Positions 36,138 through 46,773 of a DNA stretch of 64,000 bases are shown piece after piece (position 1 is the stretch's first letter; each line of letters opens with the position of its first letter). The DNA is taken from positions 248,001 to 312,000 of the forward strand of contig JAJTTP010000029.1 in NCBI GenBank assembly GCA_023313575.1. Reading direction: 5' to 3'. Under the pieces are notes generated by a model, which was given only the letters and a program-made list of their open reading frames with translations, had not been told where the DNA came from and ran no database searches. Position numbers and translations under genes: made by a program. The DNA comes from Eutypella sp. D-1 (Eukaryota; Ascomycota; Sordariomycetes; Xylariales; Diatrypaceae).

Positions 36138-37449
36138 ATGGCCACCCAACCACGTCTCAAGCTCGCCCTGATCGGCCTCGGCCGCCTGGGCGCCATCCGC
36201 GCCTCCATTATTGCTACCCAGCAGCCTCGCATCGAGTTCGTAGCTGCTTGCGACACTAAGCCTGGCGCTGACGAATGGGCGAAGGCCAGCCTGCCAGCTT
36301 CCGTCAAGTTTTATGCGGACCCCGATGATTGCTTGAGGAACAGCGGTGCCGAGGCCGTTCTCATTTCCACTGCAACTGCCACCCACGCGCCCTTGATCAT
36401 CTTGGGTCTTGAACTGGGCCTCGTGAGTCTGACGACTAGCGACTTGACGGCGAGGAGCGCTTGAAGCTAACGGCTACCAGCATGTCATGTGTGAGAAGCC
36501 CATTTCAGTGGATATTATTATCACTGAGCAGGTGCTGGCAAAGGCTGCATCCAAGCCTAATCAAAAGCTCTTGGTTCCTTTCTGTCGGCGGTGTGAGTGT
36601 CATATACCTCTATGCTTGGACATATCGGTCTGACTTGTGACAGATGACGACTCTTACACTTCTGCTAAGCAGCTGGTTGAGAATGGGTCTCTCGGTGAGA
36701 TCCACGCGGTTGAGACCACGTGCCTCGACCAGCAAGACCCTACTGGTAAGTCGATATTCAAGCTTTCTCCGTTCACTATAACCCGAATAATCGATTCTTG
36801 ATAGGCTTTTTCGTCACCTTCTCCGCACAGTCCGGAGGTGTTTTCCTGGACATGGGTGTCCACGATGTCAGTTTCTTCTTAGCTCCCATGAGGTGTCTCC
36901 CCGCTGACACCCCACCAGATTGACATTGGGCGATACTTCCTGGATGTGAAGTCGGGCCTCGCCAACCCAAAGAAGCAGGTCAACAGAGTCATTGCCATGG
37001 GCCAGCAGGCCGTCTACGGCGACCTGGCGAAGTATGGCGACTGTGATAACGGATGGGGTCTGGTCGAGTTTGCCAACGGGAAGATCCTCACCACACACCT
37101 GGGCCGCACACTCACCAACGGCTTCGAGGGCATGACGCGTGTGTGCGGTACCAAGGCTCATTCGGTCATCAATGGAAACTCGACTATAAATCGCGTCGAG
37201 ATCCGGGACCAACACGGAGTGCGTACGGCCACCACTCCCGATGCGTTCGCCCTCTACGACAAGTCGTTCCGGAACGACCTTGCCGAATTTGCGGCCGCCG
37301 TTTTAGATAACAAGTCCCTTACTTGCACTCCAGAAGACGCATATGAGGCAGCCAAGATTGCCACTGCTCTGCAGCAATCTTTCCGGACAGGTCTGCCTGT
37401 CTACTTTGACGACAATGGGTTGCCTATCTTGAACCCCACAAATGCGTAA
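36138..37449 (+). CDS. Gfo/Idh/MocA-family dehydrogenase (inositol dehydrogenase-like)
   Basis: Exons 36138-36422, 36481-36592, 36644-36745, 36805-36866 and 36919-37449 give 364 codons (363 aa), the usual length. The N-terminal Rossmann fold starts at once with LALIGLGRLG (GxGxxG) and has AACDTKPG after strand 2. The family motif EKP follows (CEKPISV, catalytic Lys). The C-terminal alpha/beta domain contains GGVFLDMGVHDIDIGRYF with the conserved Asp-x3-His-Asp arrangement of myo-inositol 2-dehydrogenase-like enzymes. It is expected to oxidise a polyol or sugar with NAD(P) in the cytosol. The exact substrate is unknown; the nearby sugar permease supports a catabolic role. Confidence 0.9.
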
Positions 37450-38257
37450 CCTGTAAAGAAGAATTGGAAATAAGAAAATGGCAGGTGCAGAATTGCATGC
37501 CAAAGGCTGTTACTACCTAAGACGATACGTTTAAATAGACTCACGAAAATAAGGGAGGTTTACAGTAACCATAGTTCAAGTATAGTACACTAGAATAGGG
37601 GCCGAATCTTAGCCACTCCTGGAGACGGACAAGTGGGTGGACCATATCCCCTGGCACCATCTTTATGGAGGGGATGAACTGTACCTGAGGTCATTGTTTA
37701 CATGGGCCTCGCTAATGTCGCACACGTCAATGCGTTTTCAAGCCTTGGGTTAAGTTCTGATGAGGAAAGCAGGGTAGGGTACCCAGGAGGCACTTGGTGC
37801 TAATTACTAGATTAGATCAGATAAGATAAGATAATAAGAAGGTGAACTAGTCCGTAAGTACCTAGGTAACCTTACTCAAGTACCAAGTAACTACCTGGAA
37901 CTCTAGGTACCGAAAGTACTTCCAAGGTTGCTGTAAGCAGTAAGCGCATTCGACATTCCACAATCATCAACAGCTTGTACAGCCTACAGCCGGCCCCCTT
38001 CCCAACTTTCTCTACATTTCTCCATTCAACATCGATATCGATCCATGTCCACGACCACAACCGCAACAACGTAGTTTTTTTCTTCTTTCTACACCGCACT
38101 GTACGGCATTATAACACCACATCTCCGACTATAACAAAGCGCGGAAAACCCCAACCTAGTGCTGGGGAAAAGAGAGGGTAGTCTTAGGAGAAAGAGCATA
38201 AGGGAATAGAGGGGAAAGAAACGAAGAAAAGAGAGAAACATAGAGAGAGAGATAATC
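37450..38257 (+). promoter_or_regulatory. Intergenic upstream of MED9 with TACCTAGGTA palindrome
   Basis: This 0.8-kb tandem spacer includes a run of GATAA-like units (about 37815-37838) and the 10-bp palindrome TACCTAGGTA (37859-37868), flanked by several related CTAGGTACC pieces. The last 150 bp are pyrimidine- then purine-rich, like a fungal leader. Confidence 0.5.
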
Positions 38258-38887
38258 ATGGCGTCCCAACCAACCGCTACAAACATCGACAACAACACGC
38301 TCGCGACGACGCTACCGGGACTAAACCCGAGCACGCTAGACACGATAACAGAGCTCGCGCACCTGCTCTCGCGGCTGCGCACCCCGCCCGCCGGCGGCGC
38401 CCCCAGCACAACCACCGCAGCGCCAACCCCAACCCCAGCAGCAACAGCCCCAGCAACAGCAGCCCCAACAGCAGCAGCAGCACCAACACCCTCCAAACCC
38501 ACGCCCACGCCCGGCGATGCCCCCACCACCAACAACAGCGAACTCTCCCTCAAAGACGTGCCCGCGGCCGCCGACGCGCTCAAACACCGCTTCCAGCGCG
38601 CGCGCGCCCAGATCCGGTCGGGCCTCCCGGATCTCGGGCGCGGCATCGCGGAGCAGGAGGCCGAGCGCGCGGAGCTGGAACGCAAGATCGCTAGGCAGCG
38701 CGAGGTCCTGGCCCGGCTACGGGATGTCGGGGTTAGGTTTGCGAGGCAGCGCGGCGAGGAGGACGACCAGGATCTCGAGGTTACTTCTGCTGCTGCTGCG
38801 GCGAGGGAGCGGGGTGGTGAGGGGAAGGGCGAGGGCGATGGCGAGGGAGATGCGGATCCGGATAGGATGGTAGTTGGTGGGGTGTGA
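38258..38887 (+). CDS. MED9: Mediator complex subunit 9
   Basis: Single-exon protein of 209 residues. The N-terminal helix (LDTITELAHLLSRLR, about 27-41) leads into a long Pro/Thr/Ala low-complexity linker (about 43-93). The conserved C-terminal Med9 (CSE2) helical region follows: ELSLKDVPAAADALKHR, then LPDLGRGIAEQEAE and LERKIARQREVLARLRDVG, about residues 94-158. It ends in an acidic, glycine-rich tail. Med9 sits in the Mediator middle module and links activators to RNA polymerase II. The linker and high local GC explain several spurious overlapping frames. Identification rests on the spacing of the helices and is likely but not certain. Confidence 0.8.
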   Translation: MASQPTATNIDNNTLATTLPGLNPSTLDTITELAHLLSRLRTPPAGGAPSTTTAAPTPTPAATAPATAAPTAAAAPTPSKPTPTPGDAPTTNNSELSLKDVPAAADALKHRFQRARAQIRSGLPDLGRGIAEQEAERAELERKIARQREVLARLRDVGVRFARQRGEEDDQDLEVTSAAAAARERGGEGKGEGDGEGDADPDRMVVGGV

Positions 38888-39714
38888 TCTAGGTAGGGAA
38901 GGGAGGGAGGAGCGGGGCGAGAGCGAGCACCAGGGCAGGGCAGCGCAAGGCAGGGCAAATTGTCGTCGCTTTATGTATACTCGGCCAGACCTAATTTGCC
39001 GGCCGGCGACGAGAGGATACATAGACGGAGGGCGAGACAGGGCGGGGCGGGCTAGAAATGCCGCCTTTTCTTTTTCTCCTTTCAGCGGCCGCACACGGGC
39101 AAAAGGCAGCACGGCGTTCTGGAGTCTCATGAGTTCCGAGATGCTTTTCTACATATTTCCACTGCAACGGAAACTCAGCGTTAATCATCAGCCCACCTGA
39201 AGTGGTTTTTCGTTTTGGGGTTTTAAATCCTCTTTCCTAAGTGCATGTATCACCTACGCTGGTCAAAGGTACTAGCTTGTGAGCCTACGGCGAGCTACAT
39301 GCAGAAAATAGGAGAAGAGAAAGCTGCTGCAGCTGAGCTGTCTCAATTGGTGATAAGACATACTAGAATACAACTAGGTGCTACTACCCTGCTCCCACGA
39401 CAATGATATTTTATATTTTCCATGCTGCGGTCGGGAGGACAGACAGAGAAGCTTGACAACCAGTCCAGACATGCGTTCATGCACCTCGCGCTTCGTAAAA
39501 AAAGGAAATCCTAATTTATGGTGTCCAATCTTTTTTCTTCTTCCCCTTTCTTATAGGCCAAGAGTACAAAGCTATTACCAGCTATCTAACAGACTCCGCA
39601 ACTCCAAATTCTGGAAACCCCTGGGTGAAAAAGGTATTTTGCTCGTTCGATGCCAATGCTGGTTTCGTTCCCTCACTCTCTCTGTCTCCGATATTTCTTA
39701 CGGGCACCTACGTC
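38888..39714. other. Intergenic between convergent MED9 and TBCC genes
   Basis: Two 3' ends face each other across 0.8 kb. No gene was recognised. Confidence 0.5.
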
Positions 39715-41030
39715 TTAAGCGGCGATTCCGAGCTTGTGTAATTTATCCTCTACACTGTAGTCGGGGCCGATGGCATCCGTCCACTCGGCCTCCGAGAGGC
39801 GCTTTTCTTCGGGCAGGATGGCCCAGTTGGGAGATGGCTCGCTCTTGAGCCACTTGAAGTCGTCGACCTGGTCCCACTGGTTCGTCTCAGCCCGCTGTTC
39901 CTCAGCCAACTAACAAGCGGGCACATCGTCCTGTCAGTTTCTTTTTTCCTTTGCCCGACGCAGCGCAGAATTCAAATTTAAAAGGAGGGGGTGGGTGGAT
40001 GAAAACTTACCAAGGAGTCCGGGATTGGCGCGAACCGCACGCCCTGACAGTCCTCGATAATAGGGTGGCTCGAGCAGAACAGGTAGAAGTCGACGTTGTG
40101 GCATTCGTGGATGCGGACCTGGCGCGCGGAGACGACCACGATGGAGTCCCGGAGATCCGTCAAGTGCGCCGCGCCGTTCACGCGGCCCACGACGATCAGG
40201 CTGTGGCGGACGTTCTTGATCGCTAGGCCCGTGCGAGGCCCGTCGTCCCTCATGATGATCACGGAGCGGTCCACTTCCGTGATGTCGCTCGAGGGGGTCG
40301 CGCGCGATGCGCTGGTGGGCAGACTGTTGTTGTCCTTCGAGGGCGGCTGTGCCTCCTGTAAGACGGAACTCGCCGAGCTAGGCTGATCTGTGCCTGTGCT
40401 CGTGGTGGTGTATGATGTGGAGGGGGTCGATGGCGCGTAAGGTCGCGGGTCTGCCGCCGTGGTAGACGACAGTGCTGGTGTCGTCCGGCGCTTGAATTGG
40501 AACCGGGGCTTCGGCTCCAACTTACTCATCGCCTCGTTCAGCTTCTCTGTCAGACCTTTAACCGCCTAGTCCCAACGTCAACACGCTGATATCCGCTACA
40601 AAACTGCCTCGGCGTAGGTAATCAAGTCAATGCTAGATTGGGATTGTTGCAGACACCTACCTTAGCATAGGCTCGCTGGTCGTATGCGGGTATGTACTCT
40701 CCAGCGTCTATGACTTCCTTGTTCAGGCGGGAGATGCTGGCCAATATCTGGTCGATACAGTCCTTTCGCTCTCCGTTGACGGGTGACACGGTGGTCATAT
40801 CATCGATTTGTTCTTGGATAACTGAAGGGGAGGGTCGGTGAGCACGTGCTCCTTTTCCCCTGTTGTCTACGGATGTAATTTAAAATAAATAAAAAAGACT
40901 TACGGGTGACATCTGCTTGAAAATGGCGGAAGAACCGCTCTGTACGATCTGACATATCGAGAGTTCCGGGACTTATCGCAAACGGGATAAAATCTTCGAC
41001 CTTTGGTATTTCCATGTTGAGGGTTGCCAT
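39715..41030 (-). CDS. Tubulin-binding cofactor C
   Basis: Exons (minus) 41030-40904, 40821-40661, 40565-40011 and 39909-39715 give 346 codons (345 aa). The N-terminal part (about 1-110) is helical and fits the spectrin-like TBCC region: ERFFRHFQADV, then DQILASISRLNKEV. A Ser/Thr/Pro linker follows. From about residue 190 the right-handed beta-helix C-CAP/cofactor C domain is clear: SVIIMRDDGPRTGLAIKNV, SLIVVGRVNGAAHLTDL, DSIVVVSARQVRIHECHNVDFYL, ending with PIIEDCQGVRFAP. The conserved catalytic Arg of the QVRIHEC loop is present. Cofactor C activates GTP hydrolysis in the tubulin folding supercomplex with cofactors D and E. It is divergent from the LETM1-like gene across 2.2 kb. Confidence 0.88.
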
Positions 41031-43230
41031 CTTTGAAGAAGAAGAGAAAACAAACAGGTAATAGGTGAGGAGGGTATTGGATAGCTAGCTACTTTTCAAA
41101 AGGGTTGATATACCTATACTTCTTGACTTGGAGTGAATGATCTAAGACTATTTCAACTATGAGGTAGGTATGTCAGTCAGTCATATGGTATCAGTTGAGT
41201 ATCTAGGTATTGTTACAACATCAAGTCAACCTAGACTGATGAAGCCAGATAAATTGGTAAGGATGGAGTGTATAGTAGGCGGCGGTGCAGATGGTATAGC
41301 GTCTAAGAGCCGGTAGGGAAAAAGAAGGAAACATTACCTCTTAATATACTTCAACAGTTACCGTAGGTGGCTAACTTGATAGCTATACACTGCATGCCGG
41401 GTCTCGATCGCGTACGTGGAGGAAGAGCTTGGTAGGGATGTCTGTCTGACCATACAAGGGTAGGGCAGTGACGATCATAACGATTTTAGGAGGGTAGTGA
41501 GTGGCAGGGGGGAAGTGAGTACATATGAATTTAACCCGTCAATGCCTGCAAGATGTCGTCGTTTTGCTTTAGATTCCTCGTGGCCATAAGCAGCTCTAAA
41601 GGTTATAAATGCATGTAGCTGTTGAACGTACTGCGGGGCACTTGACAGCCCGCTGCCTGGGATCCATCCTGAGCACATGCTAATATGATGTCGCGGGGTG
41701 AAGGTAGTGCGTATATACCTAGGTACTTAGTAGGGGGGACAGGGGTATTTACTTCCTTATCTATTGGTTCATTCCGTTTACATTCCTTCCTAACCAATCC
41801 AGTGTTACCGATAGGATCCCTGGTGGAGCAGCATCTCGATCGATCGTATAACTACACTAACCCGCATTCAGAATAGTCCCCGCAATCTACAGTAGGGTTC
41901 CCGAATATCCCCTGTCCATCCGTCATGAGAGACCCTAATTCTCCGAAAGTAGAAATTGTGACGTAGGGGCTTGCAGAGGGGTTAGTTGGCAGATTGGTTA
42001 GGTCCCGTCTGCCCGTCTAGTTGAACTGCATCTTACTTAGGTACGGCAAACATGACTCCTTCAGATCCTCTAGTCCCTTTACTTCGTGATAAAGACACAG
42101 GTTTTATAAGGTCTCCTGTTTCATTGGCCCGAACGCTGGAGTCACTTGCTAACTTGGATGTTTTCTCTACCTGTTATAATCGATATTCAGTTTATCGAGC
42201 GCACATCATATCTACGTGTATGCTCAGGGACATAAAATCAACTTGATTTGACTTGTGATGAGCTTTGAATTAGCAAAGCTTTAGGGATTTCAACGTTACC
42301 GGCCAACCGACGTCCAATGCCATCTCGATTCTATGTGGCATCGCCACCCATGATGGTCCTTGGTCAGAGACGATATTCCACGACTTGTTTAGAAGACTCA
42401 ACCCGTGACTACACATACTGTGCCATCTAGCCATCGTCTTCAAAATCGACTAACACGGAGAAAGTTCTATGTCCGAATATGTTTGTTCCGAGACACTTCT
42501 GTGCCTAACCGTTTCTGCAAGACGTGTAAGACTTACATGAAGTAATAGCTGCTAACCCGGTACGGCATTTGGGAATCTCCCTGTCATCCTGTCAAGGTCA
42601 CACCCGATATATAAAGATCAGCGGCATGTTTCAGAGGCTATGGAGTGTTGCTTGAGCTCCTACGCTGAGTCATCTTGACTTCGACTTGGAATTCGACGAT
42701 ATACCGTGCCGATAAACATCGTACCATCGTTGCTTATAACTCTCGAATAATCCGCTTCAGATCAGGCAAGCATAGATAATATCCCATCAAACCATGTTGC
42801 AGTTATTACATTAAGAAGTAGGATGAGTATATGGTGGTGAGTGCATAGGAACTCTCGTGGACAATACCCAAATACATGTGAATCATCTAGGTACCTAGGC
42901 ACTTATGCAAATCTACGAGGCAATTGGTGAATTGCCCAGATGGTGGTTCAGCTAATTGACCAATTAGAAGCTGATTATATAATAGAAGCAAGAGGTACGG
43001 TACGGGAGTACAGAAGACAGCCCTGACGTAATTGGACGAATGCGATAACGATAGCGACAACCAAAATGGTAAATAAAAAAAGCTGCCAAGATACCAAGAT
43101 TTCCAGACTACAAGTTGCTTCCCCATATGTTCCGAAACGAACTTCAAAAGCTGGCCTTTGACAACACAAAGAGCCTATTCCCTAATTTCCCCTTTTTATC
43201 ATCTCCCGTCACGGGGACCGTTATAGGGTC
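41031..43230. promoter_or_regulatory. 2.2-kb divergent spacer TBCC / LETM1-like
   Basis: The spacer contains promoters for two housekeeping genes. It has one perfect TACCTAGGTA palindrome (41716-41725) and a related CTAGGTACCTAGG element near 42887-42899. Short open frames lack recognisable domains. Confidence 0.5.
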
Positions 43231-44487
43231 GTGATGCATTTTAGCCCAGGCGCGGGTTTGCGCATATCACGTGCGCATCCTACTTTGGTTTTCACCAGAT
43301 CATCACCAATTTGCGCCGTGCAACTTCCCACCACCACTGCCGCCAGTCTCCCAGACACTGTACGCCGCCGTCAGCTGAGCACCTTCTCGACAACTTCGGG
43401 GCCTCAGCCACGAACTCGAGCTCATGGCGGGAGTTTAGCGTCGTCGAATCCTCAAAACTCACGCAGGCGATCCCTATCGAGCACACGAGCAAGACATCAA
43501 AACCCGCAGCCGAAAGGTGAGCCGCGCGGCGGTCCACCCCCTTTCTCCGCGCCTTACGACCCAAAATCACCGCCTTCCTCCGTTCTCAAGCCGCGGACCG
43601 AACCGATCTCCCTCGCCTCGACGCTGAACCCGCCCGCATCGACGCGGCCGCCTCCCCTGGAGCTGCCCACGAAGGGGCCCGACACGTCACAGTTCAGCCA
43701 CCTCTTTGCGCTGGGGAAGGCGTACACGCGGTTTTACAAGGAGGGTCTGAAAGCCATCTTCACGAACCGGCGACTGGTGCGCTCCATGACGATCGTGGGC
43801 CCACCGCCGGACCCGACGGCGTCCCCGGGGATGACGATGACGAGGGCAGAAATCCTGCTCCGCGCGCGCTCGCGCCACGACCTGTCACGCCTGCCCATCT
43901 TCGCCGTGATCCTCCTCCTCTGCGGCGAGCTCACCCCTTTCATTGTCCTCGCCTTCCCCCACCTCACTCCGCTCACCTGTCGCATCCCGGGGCAGGTCGA
44001 GGCGCTGCGCCGCGCGGCTGCCGACAGGCGCGCCGCCAGCTTCCGCGCGCTAGCGCACCGGCGCCAGGCCTCCCTTCCGCCTGCCGCACCAGGCCAGGAG
44101 GGTAAGTCGGGAGGCACGGAGGAAACGGCGGCCGCCGCGGCTGGCCACGTGGCGCGCAGTCTGGGACTGACGAGTGTGTGGTGGGACCGGGTCGGGGTGG
44201 AAGGGGGCGGCCCCTTCGCCCGCGGCGCCGCCGACCGCGCGGTAGCGGCCCTTGCGCGCGACGACGCCATGATTCGCGCTGGCGGCGGCGTCGCGGCCAT
44301 TGAGGACCCCGAGGTTGTGCTTGCCTGTGATGACCGTGGCGTTGACGTCCGCGGCAAGGACGTCACCGTGCTGCGCCGCCGCCTCGAGGAATGGGTCGCT
44401 GAGTCCGGCAGGGCCCCTGCTGGCGACGAGGAGGCGCAGAGGGCTAGGGTTAGAGCCCTCCTGTTGAGGCCTGAGATGAGTGTGTAG
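43231..44487 (+). CDS. LETM1-like ribosome-binding domain mitochondrial protein
   Basis: Single-exon protein of 418 residues. The N-terminal 120 residues are rich in Arg/Ser/Pro with almost no acidic residues, as in a mitochondrial presequence plus linker. The conserved core starts near residue 155: LFALGKAYTRFYKEGLKAIF and TNRRLVRSM, then RARSRHDLSRLP. A single transmembrane segment follows (FAVILLLCGELTPFIVLAF), then PHLTPLTCRIPGQ, a typical LETM1 layout. The C-terminal half is Ala/Arg-rich helical with a RARVRALLL end. Fungal relatives sit in the mitochondrial inner membrane and affect ion exchange or ribosome association. This is a divergent LETM1-RBD member, not necessarily the Mdm38 orthologue. 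An alternative start at Met2 cannot be excluded. Confidence 0.75.
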   Translation: MMHFSPGAGLRISRAHPTLVFTRSSPICAVQLPTTTAASLPDTVRRRQLSTFSTTSGPQPRTRAHGGSLASSNPQNSRRRSLSSTRARHQNPQPKGEPRGGPPPFSAPYDPKSPPSSVLKPRTEPISLASTLNPPASTRPPPLELPTKGPDTSQFSHLFALGKAYTRFYKEGLKAIFTNRRLVRSMTIVGPPPDPTASPGMTMTRAEILLRARSRHDLSRLPIFAVILLLCGELTPFIVLAFPHLTPLTCRIPGQVEALRRAAADRRAASFRALAHRRQASLPPAAPGQEGKSGGTEETAAAAAGHVARSLGLTSVWWDRVGVEGGGPFARGAADRAVAALARDDAMIRAGGGVAAIEDPEVVLACDDRGVDVRGKDVTVLRRRLEEWVAESGRAPAGDEEAQRARVRALLLRPEMSV

Positions 44488-46773
44488 AGGGTGAAATCTC
44501 ACTGGCATGCTAGATCGAGGTACCGTAGGACTGTTTGGAAGCGGTATGTGCTGGCGGCGTGTACAAATGTACAAATATTTTGAGCATATCCCCTCAACAA
44601 GCGTGAAGGGGCCGGAGACGGAGTTAGGCGTTCGGTTATATATATCTGTGTGGCTGTCTTTGTGCTTGCATGTATAGGCTGTTGCACGCCAAAAGCATGG
44701 ATAGCGTGTTGTCTCATCATCATAGTCGTCTCGGGCTCATGTATAGTACAAACACGGTACAGGAAACGGGACACGAAAAAGAGCGAGGTCTGTCTTCTTG
44801 TCAACAACCACACTCACCAATTGTTATATTATTATACACTAGCCCAACTCAATCCGAAGCTCGAGATTCAGCTCGCTACTTGCAGTTTTAGAAAGTAGTT
44901 TCGTCGGGCTCTGGGAAGGAGAATGAGCCGCGCACAACCTTCCTACTGGCTTACGGTGCTCTTACGATGATTGCATGAATTTCATCTCCCGGATCGTATA
45001 ATTCTTGCTACCAAGCCTCAATATTCCATCAGTGCTTTCTTTTCTTCCCTTGTCTTCCTATTTCCATCATCGTCTCAGCGGCGGACAGGAACATCCCAGC
45101 CTACTATCGAGCATGGGTAGATGCCACCAATTTCTCGTACAAAACAGCTGTGTCTCTGCCGCAAGGAGTCATCCTAGCGACGCCTACAAAGACCGTAAAG
45201 ACAGTGCGGTTCCAACAGTCTTCCCCTCATGACCTGGCACAGAGATGGAAAGACTTCGAGGCTTCAGACATGCGAAGCCCATGGGCAAAGTCGTCCAAAC
45301 AGTTCATCCAGATGGACGCCAGAGACAGCAAAGATCGTCAACGACAGATACGGACTAACCTCCAATTAACGGCAGGGAAGGGGCTTCCTGGTTCTGTCCG
45401 GACTCCGATTGCGCAACTCGAGTCTTCAGAAACAACAGCACCTGGTTGGTTCCTTTCCGTCTTCTTCCCAGGCAGACTTCCATCTCGCTTGGTGGCTCTC
45501 TCATGGGAGATGCCGGGTGGGGCTGGGATTACTAAGCATACCTACTAGAGCGGTCATCTGGACCAACACCGCTAGTTTAGTTTTCTACTCTTCAACAACC
45601 TCCATCTAGATACCTAGGTAACCAACTACTTTTGCTCCCACCATCTTATCTATGGGTAGAGGAGATCGTAATAATCAGGCATACGTCCATCTTATCCCAT
45701 CTCTTCCAAATCGGGGTAATCGCCCCTCATCCCGGTTATTCGATTTCCCACTGCCTGCGCCGCTGCAGCTTTGAGGATTGAAGAAGCTGAAGGTCTGTAG
45801 ACTACGGGCTAAGTGCCTAGTTCCACCTCTGCTCGCAGTACGGCCGCATTCGCCATTCTACTGTCTGCGGTTTGCAAAATCCGCTCCAGACGAGCAGGCA
45901 GTTCATCTAGCATATTACCAAATAGAAAGTTGGTGAGGTCCGGCAGCTTGTTTCTATCTATAAAAAGGCGCTCCTCGCCCCGGATTCGAGGCCTAGACCA
46001 TAACGGACATGCTGTGGAGAAGGAACCCCCTATCATATTATGAGTAATGATACACCCATCACTAGGCAAATGGAAGGGACTACTTAGTTATCGTTCATTC
46101 ACTTGTTCCTTCCAGGGCTCCTCTTCAGCCTGGAGATGGTCATCAAACATACCATCATTTACGATGAGCCCATAAAGCCTGGTCTTGCCGTCTGAGACCT
46201 CGCGGCAACGTGGATCTCGAGTGGTTCGGGATAGTAGGATGTCGAATGCCGTCATGGTGCGGGAGGCCGGTGAGGGTCCTAGCCCGGTTTTTGTCCGAAG
46301 CTTCTACCGCCGTGAACCAAAATGTAGTAGACCTATGCGGCTTCCTCGGAATATTGAAACTAGCCGTAGACTTGCAGTTTAGAAAGTCCTTGGTAGAGAC
46401 AAACATAGTGAAGATAGGCCTTCATAAGGCAAAGGCGGCATGGCATGGCAGGCCCAACGCAAGTATCACATGCTCCACAAGGGATCATCGTCACGTTACG
46501 CTAATCAACGTCATGAGAAGTGATGGCAGGATACGATAACTCAATTCGCATTGCAATGCTACATTAAAGCAAATAGTGAATATGAACAACCCTGTGCCCT
46601 AAGCCCCCCAAAGCGTGGTATCTTTTGTGCATGGCCCATGATAATCAATCCCGTGTTAAAATCGCCTCATCCCCCCATACGCCCCCTTTCTACCCGCCCC
46701 GATGTGGACCTTGGAAACTCTGGCTATACCGCCAAGAGATAGGACGAACATCGGCCCAGGCCGGAGTCTCCCA
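44488..46773. other. Convergent spacer with weak, unidentified open frames
   Basis: 2.3 kb between the LETM1-like and Nab3-like 3' ends. It contains a + strand frame near 45150-45548 (listed separately), a TACCTAGGTA palindrome at 45611-45620, and minus-strand frames at 45809-46069 and 46155-46406. I could join the latter neither to each other nor to any known family. Confidence 0.45.
45150..45548 (+). pseudogene. Unidentified open frame, possibly a remnant or exon
   Basis: The frame is open from about 44985 to 45548, but no ATG lies near its start; position 45150 is GTG. The predicted peptide has a hydrophilic, protein-like composition (PTKTVKTVRFQQSS, DLAQRWKDFEASDMRSPW). There is no domain I recognise and no downstream continuation. 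It could be an exon of a small gene with an upstream start exon, a decayed gene or chance. Confidence 0.25.

Noticed and set aside
43734..44574. Long minus-strand frames opposite the LETM1-like gene
   Set aside because: GC-rich shadows of the real coding strand; Ala/Arg/Pro-rich without domain features.
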